This document shows positions 42,049-50,214 of a stretch of 64,000 nt of DNA, piece after piece. Source of the DNA: Chitinophagaceae bacterium. GTDB taxonomy: Bacteria > Bacteroidota > Bacteroidia > Chitinophagales > Chitinophagaceae. The stretch spans positions 38,306 to 102,305 of the forward strand of contig CANGNA010000004.1 in assembly GCA_947455215.1 (NCBI GenBank), given 5' to 3'. The stretch's first letter is position 1. Each line of letters opens with the position of its first letter. The position numbers and the translations under genes are program-made. Under the pieces are notes generated by a model. The model saw only the letters and a program-made list of their open reading frames with translations, ran no database searches and was not told the DNA's origin.

Positions 42049-43074
42049 ATGGATTTAAAAGACCGTAAGCCGGTATACTATAGCGAATACCTGCAACTGG
42101 ATAAAATACTGAATGCCCAGGAACCTGAAAGCGCGAAAGAAGGCATAAAGGCTGATGATGAGATGTTGTTCATCATCATTCACCAGGCATATGAACTTTG
42201 GTTCAAGCAGATATTGCACGAACTGAATGTTGTCCGTGATGTGTTCAAGCAGCCATCGGTACACAATAACACTCCCGACATATATAATAGCGTACACCGA
42301 CTGAAACGTGTATGCAGTATACTGGAGGTTGCCGTAATGCAGATGGGTATCATAGAGACGATGACCCCGCTTGATTTCCTTGACTTCCGCGATCTGCTGC
42401 GCCCGGCTTCAGGTTTCCAGAGTATACAATTCAAAATGATAGAAGCCACCCTGGGGCTGCAGTACGACCAGCGCCACGGAAAGGCATACTACCTGTCTCA
42501 GCTTACCCCTGCCGATGTGGAAAGGGTAAAGAAAGCAGAAAGCGAAGCATCGCTGCTGGTATTACTGAACAGCTGGCTGGAGCGTATGCCGTTTGTACAA
42601 AATGAAGCCTACTGGAACGGAGATAATTTCTGGAAGCACTACCGCGACGCCTACGAAGGCAGCCTGAGACCGGGCGAGGAACAGAACATGAAACTGTTCG
42701 ATACGCTGTTCACGAACGATGCTGAATACCCGCAAGGACGCTCGTTCAGTGCCGATGCCAGCCGCAATGCCTTATTCATCATGCTGTACCGCGATCATCC
42801 GCTGCTGCAGCTGCCGTATGAACTGCTGAGCATTCTGCTGGAAGTAGACCAGAACCTGAGCATGTGGCGCCACAGGCATATACACATGGTGCAGCGCACT
42901 ATAGGTAAGCGCGTAGGCACAGGTGGCAGCACAGGTGCAGAATACCTTCGCGGCGCTGCTGATAGCCACTATATCTTCCGGGAACTATCTGAACTGACCT
43001 CCTTCCTGTTACCACGCAATATGCTACCTAAGCTGCCGGAAGCGTTAGTGAAGGACCTGGGGTATACCGGATAA
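42049..43074 (+). CDS. kynA: Tryptophan 2,3-dioxygenase
   Basis: The 341-residue protein shows the family motifs FIIIHQAYELWFKQILHEL (with the substrate-binding Phe and His), TPLDFLDFRDLLRPASGFQS, and the heme-ligand region WRHRHIHMVQRTIG followed by GTGGSTGAEYLR. The enzyme opens the indole ring of tryptophan to N-formylkynurenine using heme and oxygen. The other kynurenine pathway genes are not in the window. A strong terminator follows. Confidence 0.95.
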   Translation: MDLKDRKPVYYSEYLQLDKILNAQEPESAKEGIKADDEMLFIIIHQAYELWFKQILHELNVVRDVFKQPSVHNNTPDIYNSVHRLKRVCSILEVAVMQMGIIETMTPLDFLDFRDLLRPASGFQSIQFKMIEATLGLQYDQRHGKAYYLSQLTPADVERVKKAESEASLLVLLNSWLERMPFVQNEAYWNGDNFWKHYRDAYEGSLRPGEEQNMKLFDTLFTNDAEYPQGRSFSADASRNALFIMLYRDHPLLQLPYELLSILLEVDQNLSMWRHRHIHMVQRTIGKRVGTGGSTGAEYLRGAADSHYIFRELSELTSFLLPRNMLPKLPEALVKDLGYTG

Positions 43075-43099
43075 ACCAATACTGATACTTGCGATTATG

Positions 43100-43128
43100 A
43101 TAAGAGCCGGGCAATGCCCGGCTCTTAT
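43100..43128. terminator. Bidirectional terminator between kynA and the CPCC gene
   Basis: ATAAGAGCCGGGC (43100-43112) pairs perfectly with GCCCGGCTCTTAT (43116-43128) around AAT. It lies between two convergent genes. Confidence 0.82.
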
Positions 43129-43140
43129 TGTATATATTAG

Positions 43141-43392
43141 CTATGGTCTTTGCCTTTCTTCATCTAATGGCGGCCTTGTATAATGCTTCAGGTGTTCACC
43201 ACAGGCTCCTATCTGCCGGTACTTGTTACGGGCCTCATACAGGGTCATGGCATTGGCGCCCTCGGCGTGGGGATCCTGTTCCTGGTCGGGGTCGTGTTGC
43301 CAGAAGCACACCGGGCAAATGTCGAAGTCACTGTCCAGCGTATAAAAGCTGCAGCACGGACATTGTTCTTTAGTAGTGTAGTGTAAGGTCAT
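43141..43392 (-). CDS. CPCC family cysteine-rich protein
   Basis: Starting at ATG 43392 the product has 83 residues with EQCPCCSFYTL and DICPVCFWQHDPDQ, a paired CPxC zinc-ribbon pattern that defines the small cysteine-rich CPCC family. A conserved GANAMTLYEARNKYRQIGAC follows. It probably binds one zinc ion; function is unknown. The longer frame to 43485 is unlikely. Confidence 0.85.
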   Translation of the reverse strand: MTLHYTTKEQCPCCSFYTLDSDFDICPVCFWQHDPDQEQDPHAEGANAMTLYEARNKYRQIGACGEHLKHYTRPPLDEERQRP

Positions 43393-43433
43393 GCAATTAT
43401 GCTTTAACTTTAGTATATCAATTTTTGTACCAA

Positions 43434-43742
43434 ATGGAAAAGCACATCGTTCATTACGGGCCTGTAGCTGAAGCACTGGCTGCATTCAGGGCACAAGGGC
43501 ATACGGCCGACTTTCATTTAGACGCAGATGGCGTAGCCTGGAAAGGCGGAAAATATATGCCGGAAGAGCTGAAAATAGTGGATATGTACCGCTATGAAGG
43601 AGACTCTGACCCCGATGAAGAAGCCTCTGTTTACGCATTGGTCTCCCGCGAAGGCATAAAGGGTACTTTGGTAACCGGCTATGGTATCTCTTCAGAAACA
43701 TCTTACCAACAATTGCTGGAACGGCTGGAGTGGAAAGAATGA
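43434..43742 (+). CDS. Small conserved Bacteroidota protein
   Basis: The 102-residue protein begins MEKHIVHYGPVAEALAAFRAQGH and contains MYRYEGDSDPDEEASVYALVSREGIKG in two adjoining segments near the middle. I recognise the pattern from a widespread small Bacteroidota family that databases sometimes label phosphoribosylpyrophosphate synthetase. It is far too short for that enzyme and shows none of its motifs, so the label should not be copied. Function is unknown. It is divergent from the CPCC gene. Confidence 0.75.
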   Translation: MEKHIVHYGPVAEALAAFRAQGHTADFHLDADGVAWKGGKYMPEELKIVDMYRYEGDSDPDEEASVYALVSREGIKGTLVTGYGISSETSYQQLLERLEWKE

Positions 43743-43743
43743 G

Positions 43744-43959
43744 CTACTTATGGTTCACATTCTTCTCCGTATTGATATGATAGGTGTAATTGGTGGTAAC
43801 AATAATATCGTTGCTATCGAAGTGTTTGACCACGCCATTGCTTTCTAAGGCCACTACCCAGCAGGTATTCTGGTGCTGGCCATAGTCTACAAGGAAAATA
43901 GCATGCCCCCTGCCCAGGGGAGTATCTACTAATATCGTAGGATTTAATTGCAGTATCAT
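43744..43959 (-). CDS. Small hypothetical protein
   Basis: Starting at ATG 43959 this is a 71-residue protein with MILQLNPTILVDTPLGRGHA and FLVDYGQHQNTCWVVAL. It looks like a small beta-barrel or SH3-like fold. Similar proteins, as far as I recall, occur in phages and mobile regions of Bacteroidota, where they often combine with a short acidic tail. Function is unknown. It ends one base from the stop of the convergent gene. Confidence 0.6.
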   Translation of the reverse strand: MILQLNPTILVDTPLGRGHAIFLVDYGQHQNTCWVVALESNGVVKHFDSNDIIVTTNYTYHINTEKNVNHK

Positions 43960-43997
43960 ACCTATCAATAATTAAATACCATGCCATACGGTAATGT

Positions 43998-44005
43998 TAT
44001 ATTTG
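43998..44005 (+). promoter_or_regulatory. -7 element of the phosphodiester glycosidase gene
   Basis: TATATTTG is an exact TAnnTTTG match, 19 bases before the ATG at 44025. Confidence 0.5.
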
Positions 44006-44024
44006 CCGGACAACCAACCATTCA

Positions 44025-44774
44025 ATGAGATACCTTGTACTATTGTTGCTACTGTTCAGCCATCCGGTTATTTATGCCCAGAATGCCCATGCACTGAATA
44101 AGAATGCAGCCTACACGGTAAAGCTGAATGGTAACAGTTACGACGTGTATAAAGCCGCCAATAAAGGACAAGACGTGCAACTGTACTGGAAGAACGACAA
44201 GGGCACCATTCTGAAAACGTTGGGCAACCTTAAAGCATATACTGCCACCAAACACAAAAAGCTGCTGTTTGCCGCCAATGCCGGCATGTATACTACCGAG
44301 AATGCACCCAAGGGCCTGTACATAGAAAACTATAAAACACTACGTAAGATAGACCTGAAGCAAGGACCGGCCACTAATTTTTACATGCAACCCAATGGTG
44401 TTTTCTATAGCACAGCATCGGGGGCGCACATTGCCACAACGCAAGCCTATACCAAACAGAAGGAAAAAGTAAAATATGCCACACAATCGGGGCCAATGCT
44501 GGTAATAGACGGAGCGATCAACAAAACATTTGCCAAAGGGTCAGCCAATATCAACATCCGCAATGCTGTGGGCATAGACGAAAACGGGAATGTGTTTTTG
44601 GTGATATCGGAAGGCCTGGTAAACTTTTACGACCTCGCTACACTCTTTAAAGAAAAACTGCACTGTAACAATGCGCTCTTCCTTGATGGTGGCATATCCC
44701 GCAGCTATATACCCGACCTGCAACGTATGGACAACGATGGTGACTTTGGTGTGATGGTGGGTGTGACAGAGTAA
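44025..44774 (+). CDS. Phosphodiester glycosidase family protein (NAGPA domain)
   Basis: The 249-residue protein has a signal peptide (about residues 1-18, ending VIYAQ) and the NAGPA-type motifs FAANAGMYT, NFYMQPNGVFY, ATQSGPMLVIDGAIN, RNAVGIDENGNVFLVISEG and NALFLDGGISRSY. The family includes enzymes that uncover mannose 6-phosphate and phage or biofilm glycan hydrolases. Here it is likely to be a periplasmic or secreted hydrolase of unknown substrate. Confidence 0.9.
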   Translation: MRYLVLLLLLFSHPVIYAQNAHALNKNAAYTVKLNGNSYDVYKAANKGQDVQLYWKNDKGTILKTLGNLKAYTATKHKKLLFAANAGMYTTENAPKGLYIENYKTLRKIDLKQGPATNFYMQPNGVFYSTASGAHIATTQAYTKQKEKVKYATQSGPMLVIDGAINKTFAKGSANINIRNAVGIDENGNVFLVISEGLVNFYDLATLFKEKLHCNNALFLDGGISRSYIPDLQRMDNDGDFGVMVGVTE

Positions 44775-44812
44775 TACAATAGCTATTAACACTTCTTGTG
44801 CATAATATAGCG

Positions 44813-44820
44813 TACCTTTG
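44813..44820 (+). promoter_or_regulatory. -7 element of der
   Basis: TACCTTTG is an exact TAnnTTTG match, 26 bases before the ATG at 44847. The nearest TTG is only 14 bases upstream. Confidence 0.5.
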
Positions 44821-44846
44821 CACCCTTTATATAAAATTTATTTTAA

Positions 44847-46169
44847 ATGCCAGGTTTTACAGTTGCCATTGTTGGAAGGCCTAACGTGGGAAAGTCGACA
44901 TTATTTAACCGCCTGCTGGAACAGCGTAAGGCTATTGTTGACGACATAAGCGGTGTAACACGCGACCGCCAATATGGTATTGCCGACTGGAATGGCAAAA
45001 CCTTTAACGTAATAGATACCGGAGGTTTCGTACACGGATCGGATGATGTATTTGAACGCGAGATACGCAAGCAGGTACACATTGCCATGGACGAGGCCGA
45101 CCTTATATTATTTGTATGCGATACTGTGACCGGTATTACCGGCCAGGACGAGGAGATGGCCGATATACTGCGCCGTTCTAAAAAGCCGGTGTTGCTGGTA
45201 GTAAATAAGGTAGATAACCAGGAACGCGCTCTGTTTGGTACAGAGTTTTACGGTCTGGGCTTCGAAAAAACATTCATGATATCATCTATATCGGGCAGCG
45301 GCACCGGCGAACTGCTGGATGAAGTGACCGAGCACATAGGCGAAGACGTAGCTACAGAACAGCTGGATAAAGATGGCAACCCAATGCCTAAGTTTGCCAT
45401 CATTGGCCAGCCCAATGCCGGTAAATCTACCCTGCTGAATGCACTCATCAACGAAGAGCGTACCATAGTATCGGACATTGCAGGTACTACCCGCGATACC
45501 ATACATACGCACTACAAGTTGTTTGGTAAAGAGTTCATGCTGATAGATACCGCCGGTATCCGCAAGAAAAAGAATGTACAGGAAGACCTGGAATTCTATT
45601 CTGTTATCCGCGCTATCCGTGCCATGGACGAGGCTGACGTGTGCCTGCTGCTGATAGACGCCAGCGTTGGCGTTACCACGCAGGATGTGAGCATCTTCAG
45701 CCTGGCAGCCCGTAAAGGCAAGGGCATTGTGGTACTGGTGAACAAATGGGACACCGTAGCCAAGGAGACCAATACTGCCCGCGACTACGAGAAAATGCTG
45801 AAAGACCGCATAGCACCGTTTACCGATGTGCCCGTGATCTTCACCTCAGCATCTGAAAAGACCCGCATATTCCAGGCTATGGAAAAAGCACTGGAGGTAT
45901 ATGAGAACCGCACTAAACGCATAGCGACATCTGAGCTGAACGACATCATGCTGAAAGAAATAGAGCGTTTTGCCCCGCCAATGACCCGTGGTTATTCAGT
46001 AAAGATCAAGTTTGTGCAGCAGGTGCCAACACACGTACCTTCTTTCGCATTCTATTGCAACCACCCCGATGCGATAAAAGAGCCATATAAAAACTTCCTG
46101 GAGAACAAGATCCGCAGCCATTTTAACTTTAGCGGTGTACCGGTAAGAATATTTATCAGGCAGAAGTAA
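44847..46169 (+). CDS. der: Ribosome biogenesis GTPase Der (EngA)
   Basis: The 440-residue protein has two GTPase domains, with P-loops GRPNVGKSTLFNRL and GQPNAGKSTLLNAL, switch elements DTGG and DTAG, and specificity motifs NKVD and NKWD. A KH-like C-terminal domain follows with MTRGYSVKIKFVQQ and FNFSGVPVRIFIR. Der is essential for 50S ribosome assembly. Length is normal. The next two genes run in the same direction without a visible terminator between. Confidence 0.97.
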   Translation: MPGFTVAIVGRPNVGKSTLFNRLLEQRKAIVDDISGVTRDRQYGIADWNGKTFNVIDTGGFVHGSDDVFEREIRKQVHIAMDEADLILFVCDTVTGITGQDEEMADILRRSKKPVLLVVNKVDNQERALFGTEFYGLGFEKTFMISSISGSGTGELLDEVTEHIGEDVATEQLDKDGNPMPKFAIIGQPNAGKSTLLNALINEERTIVSDIAGTTRDTIHTHYKLFGKEFMLIDTAGIRKKKNVQEDLEFYSVIRAIRAMDEADVCLLLIDASVGVTTQDVSIFSLAARKGKGIVVLVNKWDTVAKETNTARDYEKMLKDRIAPFTDVPVIFTSASEKTRIFQAMEKALEVYENRTKRIATSELNDIMLKEIERFAPPMTRGYSVKIKFVQQVPTHVPSFAFYCNHPDAIKEPYKNFLENKIRSHFNFSGVPVRIFIRQK

Positions 46170-46225
46170 TTTGGAGTAGAAAGTAGATTGTAGAAATTCG
46201 AAAGCTGTAATTTTATAAAGATATT

Positions 46226-46399
46226 ATGTCGAAAAATAAAAATATAGTACCAGATGCTTCAACAAACAGCAAAAGAGTAAAAAAGCTGTCTGAAACAGAT
46301 TACTTATTAAATAGCAAGCTTAACAAAGAACGACTGTTACAATCGGTTAAAAACATAAATAGAGGTTTGTACACAGAACATATATTAATCGAAGAATAA
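46226..46399 (+). CDS. Small antitoxin-like protein (resembles the C-terminal half of Phd/YefM antitoxins)
   Basis: This 57-residue ORF begins MSKNKNIVPDASTNSKRVKK. Its second half contains ETDYLLNSKLNKERLLQSV and ends TEHILIEE. The pattern YLL-S--N-ERLL-S and the closing LIE resemble the toxin-binding C-terminus of Phd/YefM-type antitoxins; the DNA-binding N-terminus is missing. No toxin gene of the RelE/YoeB type follows, since rimO starts 25 bases later. The DNA is AT-rich compared with der and rimO. It could be an orphan antitoxin or a domesticated fragment. Confidence 0.5.
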   Translation: MSKNKNIVPDASTNSKRVKKLSETDYLLNSKLNKERLLQSVKNINRGLYTEHILIEE

Positions 46400-46424
46400 G
46401 AGGAATCTTTAAGACTAAGAACAG

Positions 46425-47732
46425 GTGAAGACAAGAAAACTAAAGCAGGATAAGGTAAATATCATAACGCTGGGATGTTCTAAGAACATGGTGGATAGCG
46501 AGGTGTTCAGCGGACAGCTGCATGCCAATGGTATTGATGTGGTGCATGAGAACAGTAAGCTGGACCACAATATTGTGGTGGTGAATACCTGCGGCTTTAT
46601 TGATAAGGCCAAAGAAGAAAGCGTGAACACGATTCTGGAGCAGGTAGACCTGAAACGTAGCGGCAGGCTGGATAAGGTATATGTTACCGGCTGCCTGAGC
46701 GAGCGCTATCGTAACGACCTGATGAATGAGATACCGGAGGTAGATGCCTGGTTTGGTACCATGGAGTTGCCTTTGATGATGAAACAGTTCAACGCCGATT
46801 ACAAAGCTGAACTGATAGGCGAACGCCTGCTGGCCACACCTAAGCACTACGCGTACCTGAAGATATCGGAAGGCTGCAACCGCACCTGCTCTTTCTGCGC
46901 CATACCGCTGATGCGTGGCGGACACGTTTCCAAAACCATTGAAGAGGTAGTTACAGAGGCCAAGAAGCTGGTGCGCATGGGCGTAAAGGAGATAATGCTG
47001 ATAGCCCAGGAACTTACTTATTATGGCCTGGACATCTACAAAAAACGTGCTTTGAGCGACCTGCTGAAGCACCTGAGCGATATAGAAGGCTTGACCTGGA
47101 TACGCCTGCATTATGCCTACCCGCATAAGTTTCCGCTGGATATACTGGACGTAATGCGCGAACGCGACAACATATGCAATTACCTGGATATGCCATTGCA
47201 GCATATATCTGATAATATGCTGACCGCCATGAAACGCCAGATAACCCGTAATGATATTATGGAACTGATAGGTAATGTGCGTGACAGGGTTCCCGGCATC
47301 TGCATCCGCACTACGCTTATCACTGGTTTCCCGGGAGAGACAAGGGACGATGTGGAAGACATGAAACGTTTCCTGGAAGAAGCAAGGCTGGACCGCGTAG
47401 GTATCTTCACCTACTCACACGAAGAAAACACATCGGCGTATGCGCTGGTAGACAATATACCTGCTGAAGAGAAAGAAGCCCGTGCACAGGAGATAATGGA
47501 AGTGCAGCAGGAAATATCGCTGGAAAAGAACCAGGAAAAAGTAGGTAAGGAATTCAAGGTGATCATAGATAAGAAAGAGGCAGGCCGCTACCTTGCCCGT
47601 ACAGAGTTTGACAGCGTGGAGGTGGATAATGAAGTAGTGATAGACAGCAAAAAGGCCCTGCCAATTGGCGACTTTGTGAACGTCCGCATTACCAAAGCTT
47701 ATGATTACGACCTGGAAGGGGAAGTTATTTAG
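46425..47732 (+). CDS. rimO: Ribosomal protein S12 methylthiotransferase RimO
   Basis: The 435-residue radical SAM enzyme has the N-terminal UPF0004 domain (IITLGCSKNMVDSE with conserved Cys), the radical SAM cluster motif CNRTCSFCAIP and a C-terminal TRAM domain. FPGET and DMPLQHIS are also typical of the methylthiotransferase group, and LDMPLQHISDNMLTAMKR fits RimO. It adds a methylthio group to an Asp of ribosomal protein S12. The start is GTG at 46425; no ATG gives the complete N-terminus. Confidence 0.95.
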   Translation: MKTRKLKQDKVNIITLGCSKNMVDSEVFSGQLHANGIDVVHENSKLDHNIVVVNTCGFIDKAKEESVNTILEQVDLKRSGRLDKVYVTGCLSERYRNDLMNEIPEVDAWFGTMELPLMMKQFNADYKAELIGERLLATPKHYAYLKISEGCNRTCSFCAIPLMRGGHVSKTIEEVVTEAKKLVRMGVKEIMLIAQELTYYGLDIYKKRALSDLLKHLSDIEGLTWIRLHYAYPHKFPLDILDVMRERDNICNYLDMPLQHISDNMLTAMKRQITRNDIMELIGNVRDRVPGICIRTTLITGFPGETRDDVEDMKRFLEEARLDRVGIFTYSHEENTSAYALVDNIPAEEKEARAQEIMEVQQEISLEKNQEKVGKEFKVIIDKKEAGRYLARTEFDSVEVDNEVVIDSKKALPIGDFVNVRITKAYDYDLEGEVI

Positions 47733-47786
47733 CTAAGTCAAAAGGCAAAAGTGAAAACCCAAAGTGGTTGGATACATATTAAACAA

Positions 47787-47812
47787 AAAGGGAGCCGTTT
47801 GGCTCCTTTCTT
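47787..47812 (+). terminator. Terminator after rimO
   Basis: GGAGCC (47791-47796) pairs with GGCTCC (47801-47806), extended by A-T pairs and followed by TTTCTTG. Confidence 0.7.
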
Positions 47813-47833
47813 GTTTGTGTACTTTGATTGATA

Positions 47834-48328
47834 TTAAACTGCATGTTGCTGCAGGTATTCATCCAGGTTGCTGTGGCCCATAGCAAATCCACCCTCAAAG
47901 CCCATCGCTATCAGGCGTTCCATATCTGCTGCAGTTTGAAAAGTGAGCGTTGTGGTGACGTGAGTAATATCACCCTCACCAATAAACTGAACATGCCATT
48001 TGCTGGCGTTCATACCTGTGGCAGGCATGCCGTGCTCATCGCAAAATACGCTATGCCCGGTGTATAATTGCTCATGTACTACCTCGGTATATTCTAATTT
48101 GCTCCAGTGTTTTTCACCGTCGGGGCCAGACATTGCGTATAACCATACACCGCCCGGCCTCAGATCAAGGGTCTTGGTCTCGGCTTTCCAGGGCTTTGGC
48201 GCCCACCATTGGTCCAGTATCTCCTTTTCTGTCCATGCACGCCATACCAATGGCAGTTGTGCGGCAAATGTTCGCTCTGCCTTTATCGAATTGGCAGCCT
48301 TGTCTACGGTGTAGTTTGTCTGGTACAT
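47834..48328 (-). CDS. SRPBCC/AHSA1-type protein
   Basis: The 164-residue protein matches the activator of Hsp90 ATPase-like (START) fold used by many small bacterial proteins: AERTFAAQLPLVWRAWTEKE, ILDQWWAPKPW, LRPGGVWLYAMSGPDG and the C-terminal ERLIAMGFEGGFAMGHSNL. The Trp pair near position 40 marks the usual DQWW motif. It forms an operon with the ArsR gene 2 bases upstream, a partnership found in many genomes. Its ligand is unknown. Confidence 0.92.
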   Translation of the reverse strand: MYQTNYTVDKAANSIKAERTFAAQLPLVWRAWTEKEILDQWWAPKPWKAETKTLDLRPGGVWLYAMSGPDGEKHWSKLEYTEVVHEQLYTGHSVFCDEHGMPATGMNASKWHVQFIGEGDITHVTTTLTFQTAADMERLIAMGFEGGFAMGHSNLDEYLQQHAV

Positions 48329-48330
48329 AT

Positions 48331-48651
48331 TTATTGGTTTTTAAGTTGTGCTAATACGTCATCAAGGTTGTTCATTTTGCTGTCCCACATTGCCCTGAAA
48401 GGCTCTATAAAGTCGGCTATGTCTTTCATTTTAGTAGCATTCAGACTGTAATAAATTTCGCGCCCCAGCGATTCATACTTCAGCAGTTCGCATTCGGTAA
48501 GTATTTGTATGTGCTTAGATACCGTTTGCCGGGTGGCATTAAAATTGGCCGCTATAGCCCCCGGCGTTAGTGCCTGTGCAGCCAGCAGCGTGATAATAGC
48601 CCTGCGTGTAGGGTCGGCTATAGCTTGGAAAACATCTCTTCTTACTTCCAT
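48331..48651 (-). CDS. ArsR-family transcriptional regulator
   Basis: The 106-residue winged-helix protein begins [20 protein letters not shown] and has the recognition region [23 protein letters not shown]. It lacks the CxC metal motif of arsenic or cadmium sensors, so it is the type that pairs with AHSA1 proteins. Two direct repeats (48656-48677 and 48682-48701), each with palindromic ends, overlap its promoter and suggest autoregulation. Confidence 0.93.
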   Translation of the reverse strand: MEVRRDVFQAIADPTRRAIITLLAAQALTPGAIAANFNATRQTVSKHIQILTECELLKYESLGREIYYSLNATKMKDIADFIEPFRAMWDSKMNNLDDVLAQLKNQ

Positions 48652-48655
48652 TTAC

Positions 48656-48702
48656 TTGCAACCATTTGACTGCAAATGTATGCGCAACCATTTAACTGCG
48701 CA
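48656..48702. promoter_or_regulatory. Candidate ArsR operator: two direct repeats with palindromic ends
   Basis: GCAACCATTTGACTGC (48658-48673) and GCAACCATTTAACTGC (48684-48699) differ by one base and have a period of 26. Each is flanked to give a dyad: TTGCA-N10-TGCAA in the first, GCGCA-N10-TGCGC in the second. The end bases thus differ between copies in a matched way. They lie on both sides of the -7 element. Confidence 0.65.
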
Positions 48703-48703
48703 A
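48673..48703 (-). promoter_or_regulatory. Promoter of the arsR-AHSA1 operon
   Basis: TTG (48703-48701) and TACATTTG (48680-48673) are 20 bases apart on the minus strand. The ATG at 48651 follows 21 bases later. Confidence 0.72.
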
Positions 48704-48713
48704 ATTTTTCTTT

Positions 48714-48743
48714 ATAAAAAAACCGGCCTTGTTGAAGGCCGGT
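48714..48743 (-). terminator. Terminator after the saccharopine dehydrogenase-like gene
   Basis: ACCGGCCTT (48722-48730) pairs with AAGGCCGGT (48735-48743). On the minus strand it is followed by TTTTTTTATAAAG. Confidence 0.82.
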
Positions 48744-48765
48744 CATATTACATGTCGAAAACTAT

Positions 48766-50094
48766 TTAAGCTATCTCGTCTATGAACTCTATACCGTGGT
48801 CTTCCAGCTCGGCCAGTACCGGGCGGTAAACAGCTTGCATGTTAGGGATATGCACACCCGGTTGAAGCGCCACCTTCTTGTTCAGCACCAGGCGGGCCAG
48901 TATACCCATTGGCAGACCTACTGTCTTGGCCATGGCCGATTTGTCGCGATTCTCGCCCTTGATCACCATAGTGCTGGTGAGCTTGGTCTTGCGGCCTTTG
49001 TGCATGTATTCTATCTCATGCTGCATCACTACCATATCCTTCTCTGCCGATGCCATTTCCCACTTGTTCAGCAGCAGGTCCAGCAATATCTCGCCCGATG
49101 AAGCTGTACCCGGCATCAGCGGATATTCTTCAAACAAGCCCAGCCAACCCAGCAATTCCATCTGTGTACTGTCTATATCTACATGCAGCTTATCCGCTAC
49201 GTGCTGTTTCAGCTTGTTCTTGTCTGTACAACCGCTCTTGGCCATCAACCACGACGCAAGGGTTTGGCCCTTCTTATCAAAGCTGTCCTCCATGGTGGTC
49301 ATATCCAGCTGTATGAGTGCATCCCAGCCCTGGCAGAACGACGGATAACGGAGCGTAGCCCTGAGGAAGGTCTTGATATCCGGCATGTCGTATATGTCCA
49401 GGTACTTCAGGGAGTCGCGGTTAGGATAATACGCCAAAGAGCCGAGGCCATCAACTTTTATCTTCTTATTGTTCTCGAATATCTTTTCGTAAGTCACTTC
49501 CACCACCTTGCCATTTTGCAGGTATTTGGCACCACCCAGGCCGGCAGTAATGATGTTGCGCGGGTTCCAGCTGAACTTATAGTGCCATGGGTTATTATCG
49601 CTCTCCGGGGCAATAAGGCCACCGCAGTAAGACTTAAAGCTATAGATGCTGCCGGCTACACGGTGTATGCTGTGTATGATCTTGCTGGCCGTCATATGGT
49701 CGATACCCGGATCAAGGCCCATTTCGCACATGAACATCAGGCCGGCATTCTTTACGTCCTCATCCATAGCCTTCATCTCGTCCGATATGTAAGATGATGT
49801 GATAAGGTTCTTTTTATACTTCAGGCAATCTTTGGCCAGGTGTATGTGCAAGGTCGGTGGCATCAGCGATACCACTATATCGGCACGCTTCACCAGGGGT
49901 TCGCGCTGGTCGGCATTGGTAATGTCTATAGGTGCTGCTTCTGCAAATGGACTATTCTCAGTTTTTTCAGCTATTGCATTGGCATCGCCATCGGCTACAA
50001 TGACCTTCCATTTATTTTGAGCTGCGTGAGATAGTAAGTACTGAATGAGGTAAGTAGAGGATTTGCCTGCGCCGGCAACCAGAATTGTGTGCAT
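48766..50094 (-). CDS. Saccharopine dehydrogenase-family protein
   Basis: The 442-residue protein has an N-terminal Rossmann fold (HTILVAGAGKSSTYLIQYLL, IVVSLMPPTLH) and a C-terminal catalytic-type domain with CEMGLDPGIDHMTASKII, FKSYCGGLIAPESDNNPW, KFSWNPRNII and PGTASSGEILLDLLL. These fit the NAD(P)-dependent saccharopine dehydrogenase/reductase group, which acts on lysine or related dicarboxylic compounds. In Bacteroidota it may serve lysine breakdown or polyamine-like pathways. A lysine-ketoglutarate reductase domain is not adjacent. Confidence 0.93.
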   Translation of the reverse strand: MHTILVAGAGKSSTYLIQYLLSHAAQNKWKVIVADGDANAIAEKTENSPFAEAAPIDITNADQREPLVKRADIVVSLMPPTLHIHLAKDCLKYKKNLITSSYISDEMKAMDEDVKNAGLMFMCEMGLDPGIDHMTASKIIHSIHRVAGSIYSFKSYCGGLIAPESDNNPWHYKFSWNPRNIITAGLGGAKYLQNGKVVEVTYEKIFENNKKIKVDGLGSLAYYPNRDSLKYLDIYDMPDIKTFLRATLRYPSFCQGWDALIQLDMTTMEDSFDKKGQTLASWLMAKSGCTDKNKLKQHVADKLHVDIDSTQMELLGWLGLFEEYPLMPGTASSGEILLDLLLNKWEMASAEKDMVVMQHEIEYMHKGRKTKLTSTMVIKGENRDKSAMAKTVGLPMGILARLVLNKKVALQPGVHIPNMQAVYRPVLAELEDHGIEFIDEIA

Positions 50095-50125
50095 GATCTC
50101 TTAAAAAAGGTTTCTGATTTTTGCG

Positions 50126-50155
50126 CAAAATTAATAGTATTGCCTAGTTATTCAA
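50126..50155 (-). promoter_or_regulatory. Promoter of the saccharopine dehydrogenase-like gene
   Basis: TTG (50155-50153) and TAATTTTG (50133-50126) are 19 bases apart on the minus strand, an exact Bacteroidota pattern, with the ATG 31 bases downstream. Confidence 0.75.
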
Positions 50156-50214
50156 TATTATTATTGCACTAATAGTTCTACAGCCTAAAAATATTCACAA
50201 AACTATAACCATAA

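Noticed and set aside
43434..43742. Phosphoribosylpyrophosphate synthetase
   Set aside because: The family label exists in databases for similar small proteins, but 102 residues and the lack of PRPP-binding motifs exclude that activity.
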